Of a DNA stretch of 64,000 nucleotides, positions 48,926-59,748 are shown in pieces (position 1 is the first letter of the stretch; each line of letters starts with the position of its first letter). Position numbers and translations under genes: made by a program. The stretch covers positions 24,271 through 88,270 of the forward strand of contig PYST01000162.1 in assembly GCA_003049485.1 (NCBI GenBank), given 5' to 3'. Source of the DNA: Ophioceras dolichostomum. Its lineage: Eukaryota; Ascomycota; Sordariomycetes; Magnaporthales; Ophioceraceae. Under the pieces are notes generated by a model that did not search any database, was not told where the DNA came from, and saw only the letters and a program-made list of their open reading frames with translations.

Positions 48926-49443
48926 TCACAGGCGGCTTGCGATGCTCGGGAACTTGGGCTCCCCCGGGAACTGTGCATCAGGCCACACATGGCGAATGGC
49001 CTCCCAGATATGGCTTTGAATCCCGGCCGGCATGGTTAGCGAAAAGGGGCCCGAAAGGAGAGGGTGCGGTTAATGGAGGAGGGGAGGGGTATCGTCATCC
49101 CAAGACAGAACGAAGAAGTCGCAGGAGGACGAGAAGAGATGGCGAAGAGATGAGGGGCCCGTTGTCTTGCTTTGTCGAGATGGCTACATACCTGACGTGG
49201 ATGATATCCAGCCCGTCCCTGACCTCCTGTGGCAAGTCCTTGACATCCTTGCGGTTCTGAGCGGGCAGCATCACCGATTTGACGCCTGCCCTCAGCGCCC
49301 CGATGAGCTTTTCTTTGATCCCCCCAACGGCGGTGATGCGACCACGCAAGGAAATCTCGCCCTGGGTAGAGGTAAAAAAGCGTTTCCGCGTCACACTGGT
49401 CAGTCATGCACGACACCAGAAAAACAGCCGAGCCGAAACGCAC

Positions 49444-49540
<97 letters not shown>

Positions 49541-52319
49541 AAAATAAAGGAGAGAAACGAACCGTCATGGCCATCGTGGGCGGGACAGTCTTGCCCGAAA
49601 ACAGCGAGATGAGAGCGATAGCCTGGGCAATGCCGCTGCTCGGCCCGTCCTTGGGGATGGCGCCAGCGGGGCAGTGCACATGGATGCTCCGGTTCTTCAT
49701 GATATTCTCGGCGGGATCGGGGGCAAGGCCCAGCTCGTAGGCATGAGCCTTCACCCAGGTGAGGGCGACCTCGACGCTCTCCTTGAGGACGTCGCCCAGC
49801 GTCCCCGTCAGCTGGACGCTGCCAGAGCCCGGCATGTCGGCCACCTCGATGAAGAGGATGCTGCCGTTGCCGCCGGAGCTGTACGCCACCAGACCCGTCA
49901 CCACGCCTGGCCGGCTCGTCTGCTCGGCGATCTCTTCCTCGTACTTCTCGATGCCCAGGATGCGTTCGATGTCTTCCACGGTGAGCCGGGGCCGGTAGTT
50001 TGCGAGGCCGGCGACGTCCCCTTCGGTCGTGTCGGCCGCGTCGGCGTACTCTACGGCCTTCGCGCGGCAGACAGACCCGATCTCACGCTCGAGGTTGCGC
50101 ACTCCAGACTCGCGCGTGTAGGATTCGATGATCTTGGAGACCACCTCCGGGCTGAACTCGACCTGCTCGGGCGCGAGGCCGTTGGCTCGCACCTGCTTGG
50201 GGACCAGGTGTCGCATGGCGATGTGCCGCTTCTCCAGCGTCGTGTAGCCGGGGAGATAGATCATTTCCATGCGGTCCAGTAGCGGCGGCGGTATCGTATC
50301 GAGGCTGTTCGCTGTCGCGATGAACAGCACCCGGCTCAGATCTACCGGGATGTTTACGTAGTGGTCCACAAACGTGCCGTTCTGTTCTGGATCGAGAACC
50401 TCCAGCATCGCCGCCGAGGGGTCGCCCTGATGATTGTTGTGCCCGATCTTGTCGATCTCGTCCAGCAGGAAAACGGGGTTGGCCACCCCGGCCTTCCTCA
50501 GCCCCTGGACAATCAGTCCGGGCATCGCTGCCACGTACGTGCGACGGTGTCCGCGAACTTCAGCCTCATCCCGCACGCCGCCGAGGGAAATCCGGTGGAA
50601 CTTCCTGCCAAGCGCCGTGGCCACTGATTTGGCGAGGCTTGTCTTGCCCACTCCAGGAGGCCCGGCAAGGAGGAGAATTGGGGACTTGTCGACCATGCGC
50701 TGGCCTTTTAACATCTCTATCCTGGCTTGGAAGGCGTCAAGCTTCTCGGGGGAGAGTTTGCTCGGGAAGGGGAGACCTTCCGTTGACGTTGCGTTCTTGC
50801 CGTCCTTTTCACCACTAGCTTCTGCCTCAGCTTCCGCCTTACCCTCGGCCCCCATTTCTTCCTCGATCTTCTTGATCTTGGCGTCGACCGTCTCGTTGGC
50901 AGATTGCTTGAGTCTCAGGACCGCGAGATATTCCACCAGTCGCTGCTTGACCTTCTCCAAGCCGTAGTGGTCGTCATCAAGTTGCTTCCTCGCCCGGGTC
51001 AACGCCGTCCTGTCGAGGCGGTCGTCGGTGGCCGCCGACCATGGTATCTCGGCCAAGGTCTCAAGATAGGTGCGAAGTACGCTATACTCAGCCTGTACAG
51101 GCACCATCTTCTTCAGCCTCTTCATCTCTCGCGCCGCCACCTTGACGGCCTCTGGGCTGAGTTTGGCTTCGTCTAGCTTCCTCTGGAGCTCCTCGGTCTC
51201 GTCCGGCTCCTTCTCCTGTGTATTCTTTCCCCCACTGTCGTCGCTCATCCCTGGAGGTGAGGGGATCCCCAGGGCCTGGAAGGGGTTTGAGGATCCCTTA
51301 CCCGGGTGCTTGTCGGCCGGGGGGTCTATCAGGTCCCGGATGGAGAATGGAATCGTCGCAGATATGGTAGTGATCCTGACAGGGTTCTTCATCCCCCCAA
51401 CCTGGCGCTCCAGGAGCTCGATCACCTTCTCCATCCGGCTTTTAACGTCAAACAGAGCCAGGATCTGCAACTTGTCCTCGTATGAAGCCTCTACGATGTT
51501 GGCCATGAAATCGGCAAGTAAGCCGGCCTCTGAGACTTGCTTCTTGGCGATGAAGGCATCGAGGCGCCGTGCGAGGATTGGAGATCGGTTCATCAGACTT
51601 CGGGTCGGGGACATGATATTGGACAGCCTCAGCAAACCGATAAGCTCGCGAGATAGAGACTTCAGGTGCTGGAATCGGTCCCCGAACTCCTCGTCGTCAA
51701 GCGAAACTGTATCGCGCGGCAAGGAGGGCAAATATTAGAACGAATGACTCGACAAAGAGACCAGCAGCATTACCAGGGTGCCTGCTGGGGCACTAGCGTG
51801 CTGATCGATCAGGGGCGGGAGAGCAGTATAACACAGGTACCTACTTTCATCAACACGGAGTGAGACCTTCCCTTCGAGGTGTGGCCTAGTCTGATGCACC
51901 TTATCCAGCGTGACCCGGGCCTGTCCCTCGACCAAAAGCGAAAACTCACTGTTCCCGCGGCCCTCAATGCCAGTGATCTTGGCAGCGACGCCGACGGAGT
52001 ACAGATCGCTCTTCTTAAGCTTCGCAAAATTGACGTCGCCAGGCAGACGATCGTTCAGCGCGCCATCCGTGGAGCTGCCAGGAAGCAGGTGCTGTCCGGT
52101 AGGACTTAGTAGCAACGAGGCGAGGGGAACGCAGGCGATAGGGACCGTGTCGATTCGACCCTGGGACGAGGCTCGGGTATATACAGAGCTGATCAGGGAG
52201 ACGACATCCGCTCTAGCAGCGCCAACCGGGATGCGTTGGATTGCGCCGGGTAGGAGGACGCTGCCGCTGGGTAATGGCACAATCGCCATCACGGCGCTGT
52301 CGATCGATGGCGGCGCCAT
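48926..52319 (-). CDS. pln: Peroxisomal Lon protease (LONP2 type)
   Basis: ATP-dependent AAA+ serine protease for quality control in the peroxisomal matrix. Exons on the minus strand: 52319-51845, 51706-49563, 49361-49192 and 49013-48926, giving 958 aa. An N-terminal LON substrate-binding domain (PLPSGSVLLPGAIQRIPV onward) precedes the AAA+ module, with Walker A GPPGVGKTS (from 507) and Walker B VFLLDEIDKIG. The protease domain has the catalytic Ser848 in DGPSSGIA and Lys889 in GGIKEK. The protein ends in Ser-Arg-Leu, a PTS1 peroxisomal signal, and lacks a mitochondrial presequence, which separates it from mitochondrial PIM1. Intron 3 starts with the less usual GTTCGT and contains a (CT)45 tract. 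Intron 4 ends in AAAG, with a GCTAAC branch-like sequence about 20 nt before it. Only this splicing supplies HIWEAIRHVW and the PTS1. The last exon is therefore well supported by sequence, despite the weak acceptor. Confidence 0.94.
49447..49537. repeat. (AG)45 microsatellite in Lon intron 3
   Basis: A 91-nt uninterrupted AG tract, read as (CT)n in the sense of the Lon gene, sits within the 201-nt third intron upstream of its acceptor. It is the longest simple repeat in the window, and it opens spurious frames on both strands. Confidence 0.97.
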
Positions 52320-53082
52320 CTTTCCGAGACGAAGAGGCGATAGACGATATTCAAGGCGGATCGATCGACCGATTCGGGCGGGATGGGTTGCGCGATACCG
52401 TGCGCAACACCATGCGCAAGAGCAACGCTTAATGTGATGATCTAGGAATGATCGGTATGATTATTAGGTCTACTTGAGGGCAGTGATGCGTTCGAGGAAA
52501 AAGTAAAGATTGTAGCGTTGATGTCGGCACATGGAAGACAGCCTAGTAGCTAGTAGCCCTCCCCTGCCGAGATTCGGGAAGCTTCACCGCACGAGCCGAG
52601 GCTCGATCTTGACAGCAAACGGCAGGGGTGTCAGCGGGTGGGCCAGCGGCTGACCCAGTGCTGTGGACCTAAACGTTGACCATCTGTTCTGCCTCTTCCA
52701 CGTGCACAAGCGTTCGTGGTTTGGTGAATATCTCGCATGAAGTACTTCACTTGCTATTAAGCCGAAAAGTTAACTTGCCAGGGGCATGGTTCGAGAACAA
52801 GTATCCCTTGATTTTGATTAGGCTCGGCTAGAGTGATGAGTGTAGTTGTTGCGGCTCAGATTATAAGGTAGCGACCCTAACGACGGAACGTTCAGCTCCC
52901 CCACAGTCGAGCCTGACAGCTAGGACCCCGCCTGGCCGACTCGATTAAAGTCGCTGCCCGTGTCGTCGCGTCAAGACGCGTCTCTGGTACAAACCAATTC
53001 CCCCGCCTCACACATCCCACTTCCGCGAATTGCGACTTCCAAAGGAAAGTAACATCGCACAAACAAAACCTGAAAATTCAAG
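52320..53082. promoter_or_regulatory. Bidirectional promoter of Lon (-) and RPA2 (+)
   Basis: The start codons are 763 nt apart, head to head. The RPA2 side contains ACGCGT at 52976-52981, and the Lon side contains CCGAGG (reverse complement CCTCGG) at 52596-52601. I see no coding sequence. Assigning each site to a gene is inference from proximity. Confidence 0.6.
52976..52981. promoter_or_regulatory. MCB-like site (ACGCGT) upstream of RPA2
   Basis: ACGCGT is the core of the MluI cell-cycle box bound by the MBF complex, which drives G1/S transcription of DNA-replication genes in yeasts. It lies 102-107 nt before the RPA2 start codon, a typical promoter position, with a related GTCGCGTC just upstream. 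Function here is inferred. Confidence 0.5.
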
Positions 53083-54118
53083 ATGAGTACGTTGTTCGTG
53101 ATCCAGCAGAAAAAAAGGCGCTCGGTGTACGGCCAGCCATTTACTGACACTTTGTGTTCTCGCGCATCTATCTAGCATCCTACGGCGGGTTCTCCAAGAC
53201 GTCTTACGGCGCACAAGGCGGTGATGATGCGGGCGGCTTTATGGGAGGATCGCAACAGACTGGCTCACAGGGTGGTGGACAGAAGGTGAGTGAAGCTTAC
53301 GACTTCTTTATCCCTTCTTCTGTCACTCTCTAGTATAACTCTAACACGCCTCTTTTCTCTCTCTCTTGCAGAACAGCTACCAAGACGAGTCCCTCCGGCC
53401 CGTGACGATCAAGCAGCTCCTAGACAGCGAAGAAGCCTACCCTGGCGCGGGCTTCACGATAGACGGGCAGGCGATCACGCAGGTGACCTTCGTCGGGCAG
53501 CTGCGCTCGCTCAACCAGATGGAGACCAACGTGGCCTACCGCATCGACGACGGCACGGGAACGATCGATGTCAAGAAGTGGATCGACCCGGAGAAGCGCG
53601 ACGACGCGCTCGCGGCGTCCAGCTACCCGCTCGACAGCTACGTGCGCGTCTGGGGCCGGCTCAAGTCGTACAACGACAAGAGGCACGTCAGCGCGCTCTT
53701 CGTGCGCGCCGTCGAGGACTTCAACGAGGTCGGCTACCACATGCTCGAGGCCGCGTACGTGCACCTGTACTTCACCAAGGGCCCGCTGCCCAGCGGCGGC
53801 GCCGACGGCCAGGGGGGACAGGGACAAGGTCAGGGCGGCGACGACGGCATGTTCGTGGACAGCTATGGAGGCGGAGGCGGCGGCGGGGTCATGGGTGGCG
53901 CGGCGGCCAAGATAGCCCACTGCTCTATCAACGCGAAGAAGCTGTTCGCCTGGCTGCAGAACCAGCCGAAGAACCCCGACGGCTACGAACTCAACTTCAT
54001 ATCCAAAGGCTCGGGTATGTCTCCCAGGGACGTGGCGCAGTACGCAGACGAGCTGTTGGCTTCGGGCGTGGTTTACACTACACTGGACGAGCACACTTGG
54101 AATATTCTGGAGTGGTGA
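53083..54118 (+). CDS. RFA2: Replication protein A subunit 2 (RPA32)
   Basis: This is the middle subunit of the RPA heterotrimer, which coats single-stranded DNA in replication, repair and recombination. Exons: 53083-53086, 53176-53285 and 53372-54118, giving 286 aa, close to the usual length. Exon 1 contributes only ATG plus one base; joining to exon 2 gives MTSYGGFSKTSYG, the Gly/Ser/Tyr-rich, phosphorylation-prone N-terminus typical of this family. The central OB fold runs from about TIKQLLDSEE through MLEAAYVHLYFTKG and includes VAYRIDDGTGTIDVKKW. A Gly/Gln-rich linker leads to the C-terminal winged-helix domain (AHCSINAKKLFAWL to TLDEHTWNILEW), used for protein contacts. Splice sites are GT/AG with GTACGT and GTGAGT donors. 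Starting instead inside exon 3 would remove the N-terminal regulatory region. Confidence 0.95.
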
Positions 54119-55170
54119 GGGTTGAGTAGGGCGGTAATAAGATGGTTTTCATGGCGGAGAGATATAGTGGCGTGGGGGTAGCCGGACAAATCGTTTGTAT
54201 TTCTCACCAGCCTTCGACGAAGGTACCACCGACCTGCCGAACGAATCGCCATGAATTCCCGAGCTCTATGCTCGGAGCTACTGTGCTTTTTTTTGGCGAA
54301 GGCAAAAGCGTCGCGGTGTTGACGGCATGTCGTCCTAACGGTTGGGCTCATGGTAGATGGAGAGGACACCGAGACAGGGATGCTCGGAAGGTGTGGGTTC
54401 TACGCGCACAGGTCGAGATAACAGGCGGCCCCAGCAAATCCCGGCCCATAACGGGATACATGATATTTGGCTATGGCTATGGCTATGGCTACGAAAGGCT
54501 ATGATGAAAGAAAGAAAGGGGTGTGGTAAGTACCTCATCCTACAGTCTACCTACCCTGAAAAGGTCTTGATGGTCCACCTCCCATATGAGCAACGGATAT
54601 GCGATGGAAGAAAGGGCTCGATGACGGAAAGGAAAGAAAGCGAGCTTACAGACGGCAATTTAATACCCCCGTGGAATAATGAAATGAAAGAAACTTGTGC
54701 CCAAAAAGTAATGTGAGAAAAGAAGAGTGGAAAGAAGCAAATCTGACTCAGTTTTGTTGAGACGGCCAAGATTCGGCTCGCAAGGTCGGGGCGTTCAGGG
54801 GATTCAGGGGGCTCATAAAGTCGTCAACCGTTCGATAAACCGCCGGCATCTGGTTCTTTTTTTTCGGTGTTATTTCTTTTCATCCTTTTTTTTTTCTGTT
54901 TTCCGCTCGATCTGTTGCATCAAAGCTGATATTTGAAATCGTAAAATAAGAGAGAAGAAAATGGATGAACAGGGGGAAAAAAGGAGTCGAAAAACCAAAG
55001 GGGAAACGAGAAACGAGAAGAAAATGTCATCAGTCATGGATAAAAAAAAGGTTGAGTGGAGATTGGCCGCCGCATTTCAAACTCTCATCTCTTCATCCCC
55101 TCATCTCTCTCTCATCTCTTCTCACCGCTCTCTCCTCTCATCAGCCACCACCCCACCCCTCACTCAAAAC
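54119..55170. other. Convergent intergenic region (RPA2 / GNAT gene)
   Basis: About 1.05 kb lies between the two stop codons. It contains four near-identical GGCTAT units at 54469-54492, T-runs near 54855-54900, and CATCTCT-type simple sequence at 55085-55130. I see no gene. Confidence 0.6.
54469..54492 (+). repeat. (GGCTAT)4 tandem repeat
   Basis: Three exact GGCTAT hexamers and one GGCTAC variant lie in tandem in the intergenic space downstream of RPA2. Confidence 0.9.
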
Positions 55171-56373
55171 TCAAGCCATGTTCATCATCGCCGTCACAAC
55201 AGCCTGAAGCTTGGTCACGGACTTGGCCGTGGTGATGGTAGCGGTGGTGTAAGCAAGCCTGACGGGGTGAGGTTGGGGCTCACGGACCATGATGGACAGC
55301 TGGACGGGGTCCTCCCCGCGCATGAGGAAGATGTCCTTCTTGACCTCGAAGCCGAACTTCTTGTAGAGCGCGATGTTGTCCTGGGAGCTGGACTCGAGGT
55401 ACATCGGGCGCTTCTCCATGTCGGCCTGTAGTAAAAAGAAAGGTCAGTCGGTCTTATATTTCACCTTCCCCCCACCACCCAGTTCTTCTTCTCCCTCGGG
55501 AGGAAGAGGCGACAATAATAAATAGGTGGGGAGAGTGGTACCAGGAGATGGGGAGAGTGAGTATATTGGTTGATTGATGACTTACACGGCGGATCATGTC
55601 CTCGAGAAGCTTCCGGGCATAGCCGCGGCCGCGGCCGCTGGGCTTAGTGCCGAGATAGACGAGGTAGTAGCTGTCGTTATCACGGTCGCCCAGGACCTCG
55701 GCCTTGGTGTCGTGAAGCAGAGGCAGCAGCTCGTCATAGAATCGCTTCCTCCCCTCGGAAGAGAGTTGGTAGAAGAGGCGCCACATACCGCTCCGCATGA
55801 CCGTGAACCAGGAGTCAGACTGTCTGCCGGGGGGCATCCTATGGTTTTTGTTTTGTTAATTTTTTAGGCTCATGGGGTTCTCATCCAGGAGAAAGATGGA
55901 ACAGAAAGTGTGTTCTGTTGGGTTGGAAGGGGGGCTTTGTTTGTTTTCCAGCTAACTCAACTCACCACAGCGCGACGCCCTCGTAGTCCGGTCCGATGGT
56001 CGAGACGATGCCGTCGTAGCAGTCTAACGGTGTTTTTGCTCCGGCCATATTAATATTCATTCGAGACCAAAAAGAGTGAACTTCGTTTTCTAGATAGATA
56101 GGTTCAGAGTTGACACTCACGAGCTGCCACCATGTAGGTCATGATATCGACATGCAGCCGCCACTTCTCCTCGGGAGAGAGGTGGGCCATGTCGCCCGAG
56201 CCGACGAGGTACTGGGAGAGACCATCAGCCGCAAAAGCGAGCGCCAGGGACAGGCCGGCCTCCTTGCACTCTGACAGCCCCAGCACACGAACGCTCTCCT
56301 CCCACTTGGCCGGAACCAGCGATGGTTTGTTGTTGAAGTCAACAATGCTGACACTCGTACTAACGGCCGCCAT
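55171..56373 (-). CDS. GNAT-family N-acetyltransferase
   Basis: Predicted acetyl-CoA-dependent N-acetyltransferase of the GCN5-related superfamily; substrate unknown, probably a small molecule. Exons on the minus strand: 56373-56121, 56023-55966, 55838-55586 and 55425-55171. Phases join, giving 272 aa. The acetyl-CoA-binding segment is SYYLVYLGTKPSGRGRGYARKLLEDMIRR (motif R-G-R-G-Y-A). After the last intron follow PMYLESSSQDNIALYKKFGFEV and FLMRGEDPVQLSIMVRE, the usual GNAT C-terminal strand and helix. Exon 1 encodes a helical region (LSECKEAGLSLALAF, LSPEEKWRLHVDIMTYMVAA), and exon 2 encodes CYDGIVSTIGPDYEGVALW. No signal peptide or membrane span is evident, so a cytosolic place is likely. 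The ATG at 56373 is the first in-frame ATG after an upstream non-ATG stretch. Family is secure; specific function is not. Confidence 0.88.
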
Positions 56374-58973
56374 GCTGGGCAAACGAGGCTCTCTCTGTGT
56401 CTCTTTTCTGATCTTGTTTTTTTCTGGGGCGAAGCTGGGTAGGTGAGGTAGGTATTGAGGACTGCGGCCATCGGCTCCTCAGGGAAGTGTAAAAGCGTAA
56501 GCCGATTCAGGTTCGTGAAAGTCAAAGCAAACAGCAGTGGGCTTGGTGAGAGAAGCGTGGATGTGGATATTCAAGGCGCCGCCTACCTGGTCGAGCGGAA
56601 GATTGGCGTGTTCTGTCGGTTATAGCCTTTATATATTTTGTATACTATCACCTGTATGGACTCTGGATAGTTGTGTTCTCGAAACCGACATAAATCTAGA
56701 CGGGTGACGCAAGCAGTGAAGGGAGGTACGGAGGTCAAGAGACATCAATGTAGAGCCCGCTTGGAGCGATAGATATTGGGCAAATTGAGAAGACGGGAGC
56801 AGTGTCAAAAAATCACGGCCGTTGATAAGGTTCGACGACACGGGAGGCCTTGTAGGAGAGGAGAGACAGTTATGCTTCGTCGAAGAGAGCAAGGAGCCTT
56901 ATGGGACAGAGCAATAGTAGGCGGCTGAGAGAGTATGGGCGATAGATTGGGATTGAGATTTGGTTTATGGAGTATGGAAGATGGGCAAGATGCTCTTTGT
57001 GGGCAGAGCGTGAGTGCCGAGTTTGTGTAGGTAGTTATTTATACAGCTATTTGCTTTGGTAGCGAGACGATTTGTTTGCGGTTGCTTGCGGTCGCTATCG
57101 GTTGCAGTTGTAGGTGTGTGTGTGCAGGACGACGTGTAGATGCTTGCTCGTGACGATGCTGGAGCTACCCAGCAGCACTCAGAGTGGCTACTATGCCTAG
57201 CGCGTGATTTGGGACGCTTATGCTGATGTCTGGTCTGGTTTGACAGCTGTTCCGCGGATGAGGACAGAAAAGGGTGAGAGCGGAGAAAGATCAGAAAGGC
57301 AGGCGGCATATAAGTACTTAACCTAATAGGGGTCAAACAGGCGGGCCAAGACCGGGGCCGATAGAGGGGCGGAGGAGGTGACGGAAGGGCGGAAGGGAGA
57401 GGGTGAGACAGGGAGGACAGCTGCCCACTCACCCACGCCTCCTCCTCATCCATCCGATGCTCCCTCTCATGCATGCTCCGACGCCCGGTCGCCCTGTTAT
57501 GCGGCAACGTGTGGATGGCCCCTCGTTCTCGGTCTTCGTCCTTTCCCAGTCGGTCAGGACGTACAGGGCAAGGCTAAATAAGGTGCCAAGCAGAGAGTGG
57601 GATGCGTGGATGCGTGTGGGAGGCGTGCATAGCTTGGGACAATGAGATTGGAGAGAGAGCGGCAGAAAAGTCGCACTAAGACCTGAGGGGCGACGCCAAC
57701 TAACCAAGTGAATCCTTGCTTCTTTCCCCCATCCCCGTCCCCCCTCCCCGCTACCCGGAGTCAAGCTCGCATGGCCGATAGTTGGTTCTCTCCCATCCTC
57801 CTCCAATGCAGCCTTGACACACTACAGTCGGCCGACCCCGAAAAGCCGTTGATAGGCGGGTGGGGACACAGATAGTGTAGTAGTGCTCGGTGCCGGGGCT
57901 TGTTTGCCACTCCGTCCTTCTTCACTCCCCGCTCACCGCTGGAACGTTTCGGTGAGAGGGGGGAAAACGCGGGAGCTGATATATCTAATAACAACGTCCG
58001 GCGCGGATGACATCGGTCACGGTACACTACTGCTAGGACGGTCCATCATTGGAAGAAGGAAAGTGTCGGGAGCGAGCGCGGAGCGCGGTGGCAAATAGAA
58101 ACGAATCTGCTGTAGCAGATGATCTGTTGTTCTTGCAGGGCACACAGTACGAGGGAAGCACCCGTGATGGAACGAACGCCTGAACTGGAAAAGAGGAGAG
58201 CGAAAAAAGGGAGAGGTGATGCCGGGGGCTAATGCGGCTGCGTGCAGCTCGCGCTAAAAGGAGGGGCCAGTGTCACCGTCCACTTGCACTTGCAGGTCGA
58301 GCTAAAGCTTCTTAGGCTCGTGTGCGGGTGGGATAGGGGAGAGAGAAAGCGCTTGCGACACTTGCGACGACGCTTGCAATGAGATGGATCGCAGTTGGAC
58401 AGCAGAATATGTGCTCCTTTATCTGGGAATCTCTGGGGCCCAATCTCCAATCACACACGGTGTGAGGCCGGGGCGTGCTTGTGTGCTGTGGCCTGTGTGG
58501 CTCGACCGGAGATACGATGTGTCGATATAGCCAGCCAAATGGGCCAGCCCAGAACCGGAGCTGCTGAGCTGCGCTGCGTGGCTGCGTTGGGATTAATACT
58601 CTCCTCATGCAGAAGGGTCAGGTGATGCCACGCCTCGCAGGACAAGGCCCGGAGCGGCCTGCGAATCAGTCAACGCAGAGAATCAACGAGCCTACCACAG
58701 GCGGGCAAAGCGTGCTTGGTTCTGAGATAAGACCGCAGTAGCGTAGCATATAACCATGTCCATGTATGCACATTCATGTATGCACCCACGTACGCACCCA
58801 TGTATGCATACAAACGGAATGGGAAGGGGAAGTGGAGGAGGAGGAGGACCGGATTCGTGCCTGGGCTTCTTTTGCGTGGGAGGGCTGTCCGTCTCCGTCC
58901 AGTGATTATGGGCATTCTGGGCGAACGAGCTCAAGAGGCTCTTCGCACGTGGGGGTCGCGTTACAATAGCCTG

Positions 58974-59004
58974 CTCCTCCTCCTCCTCCTCCTCCTCCTC
59001 CTCC
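58974..59004 (+). repeat. (CTC)n trinucleotide repeat
   Basis: About ten uninterrupted CTC/TCC triplets lie in non-coding sequence upstream of the GNAT gene. Confidence 0.9.
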
Positions 59005-59242
59005 CTTTTCCGCTCTGAATAAGATCCCCGGTTGCGTGTTGATTGCCAATTGCTGCTGCTCTGCTGAGAGAGCTGGTTGCACTTGTCCCTGGTTGGTTGG
59101 CTGCTTTATAGTCCACACCTCCCTTCCCGAGTCTGTCTCCGCAATCCCACATGATATCACCTCCGGCGTACCGAAATGGTAGAGGACCTTGCACCTCTAT
59201 CGCGTTGGCAGACCATTATTGGCAGGTCAGAGAGACAAAGGG

Positions 59243-59315
59243 CAGACCAGACGCAGACCAGGTACAGACCAGACGCAGACCAGCACAAACCAGACACAGA
59301 CCAGATACAGACAGG
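59243..59315 (+). repeat. 11-nt minisatellite (CAGACCAGACG-like)
   Basis: Roughly six to seven imperfect copies of an 11-nt unit, CAGACCAGxxx, are arranged head to tail; the fourth unit has lost one base. It lies in the intergenic region downstream of IDI1. The unit length is not a multiple of three, and all three minus-strand frames stay partly open through it, which creates spurious open frames. Confidence 0.88.
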
Positions 59316-59748
59316 ATGGGCGGCTCTTGCGTGGACATGCGTGGACACACATGCACCTTTCCCATCCAGCCAGCCTCCCTGTCTGCCTGCCTGCCGCACC
59401 TTTCTTTGTCTCCCTCGGACTCTCCGCTGTGTCTCTCAGACATTGTGCGCCCGTTGCTCGCCAAAAGTGTCTGGTTTCTGATGAATAAATGCAACGCAAA
59501 ACAGCCAATGGACAGCGAATTTGTAATACCCTTCACAAGATGTGTGTCAGGGCGCCTATGCTTTTCCAAACGGGCTTTCATGATTGGCGTTGCGCTCTCA
59601 TCTCATGATTTCCATTGCCAGAACCGGCCCTTCTCTTCCTCCTTGTAGACTCGTGCCGCCATCCCTTCCCTTCCCTTCCTGCACGCACCCGCCCGCTCTT
59701 TCTTTCCCTCTCCTGTCCTCCCTTGCAGCTCCGCCAACAAGCAATCAT

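Larger units (their letters stand above)
56374..59748. other. Intergenic region of 3.4 kb, no recognised gene
   Basis: The region lies between the GNAT gene start and the IDI1 stop, both on the minus strand. It should contain the GNAT promoter and the IDI1 3' UTR. Open frames are short and without family features. Simple repeats occur at 58974-59004 (CTC units) and 59243-59315 (11-nt units). Confidence 0.55.

Noticed and set aside
49279..49740. Arg/Glu-repeat protein across the AG microsatellite
   Set aside because: Openness is caused by the (AG)n tract inside a Lon intron; not a gene.
49674..50282. 202-aa open frame on + opposite the Lon gene
   Set aside because: An antisense shadow of GC-rich Lon codons.
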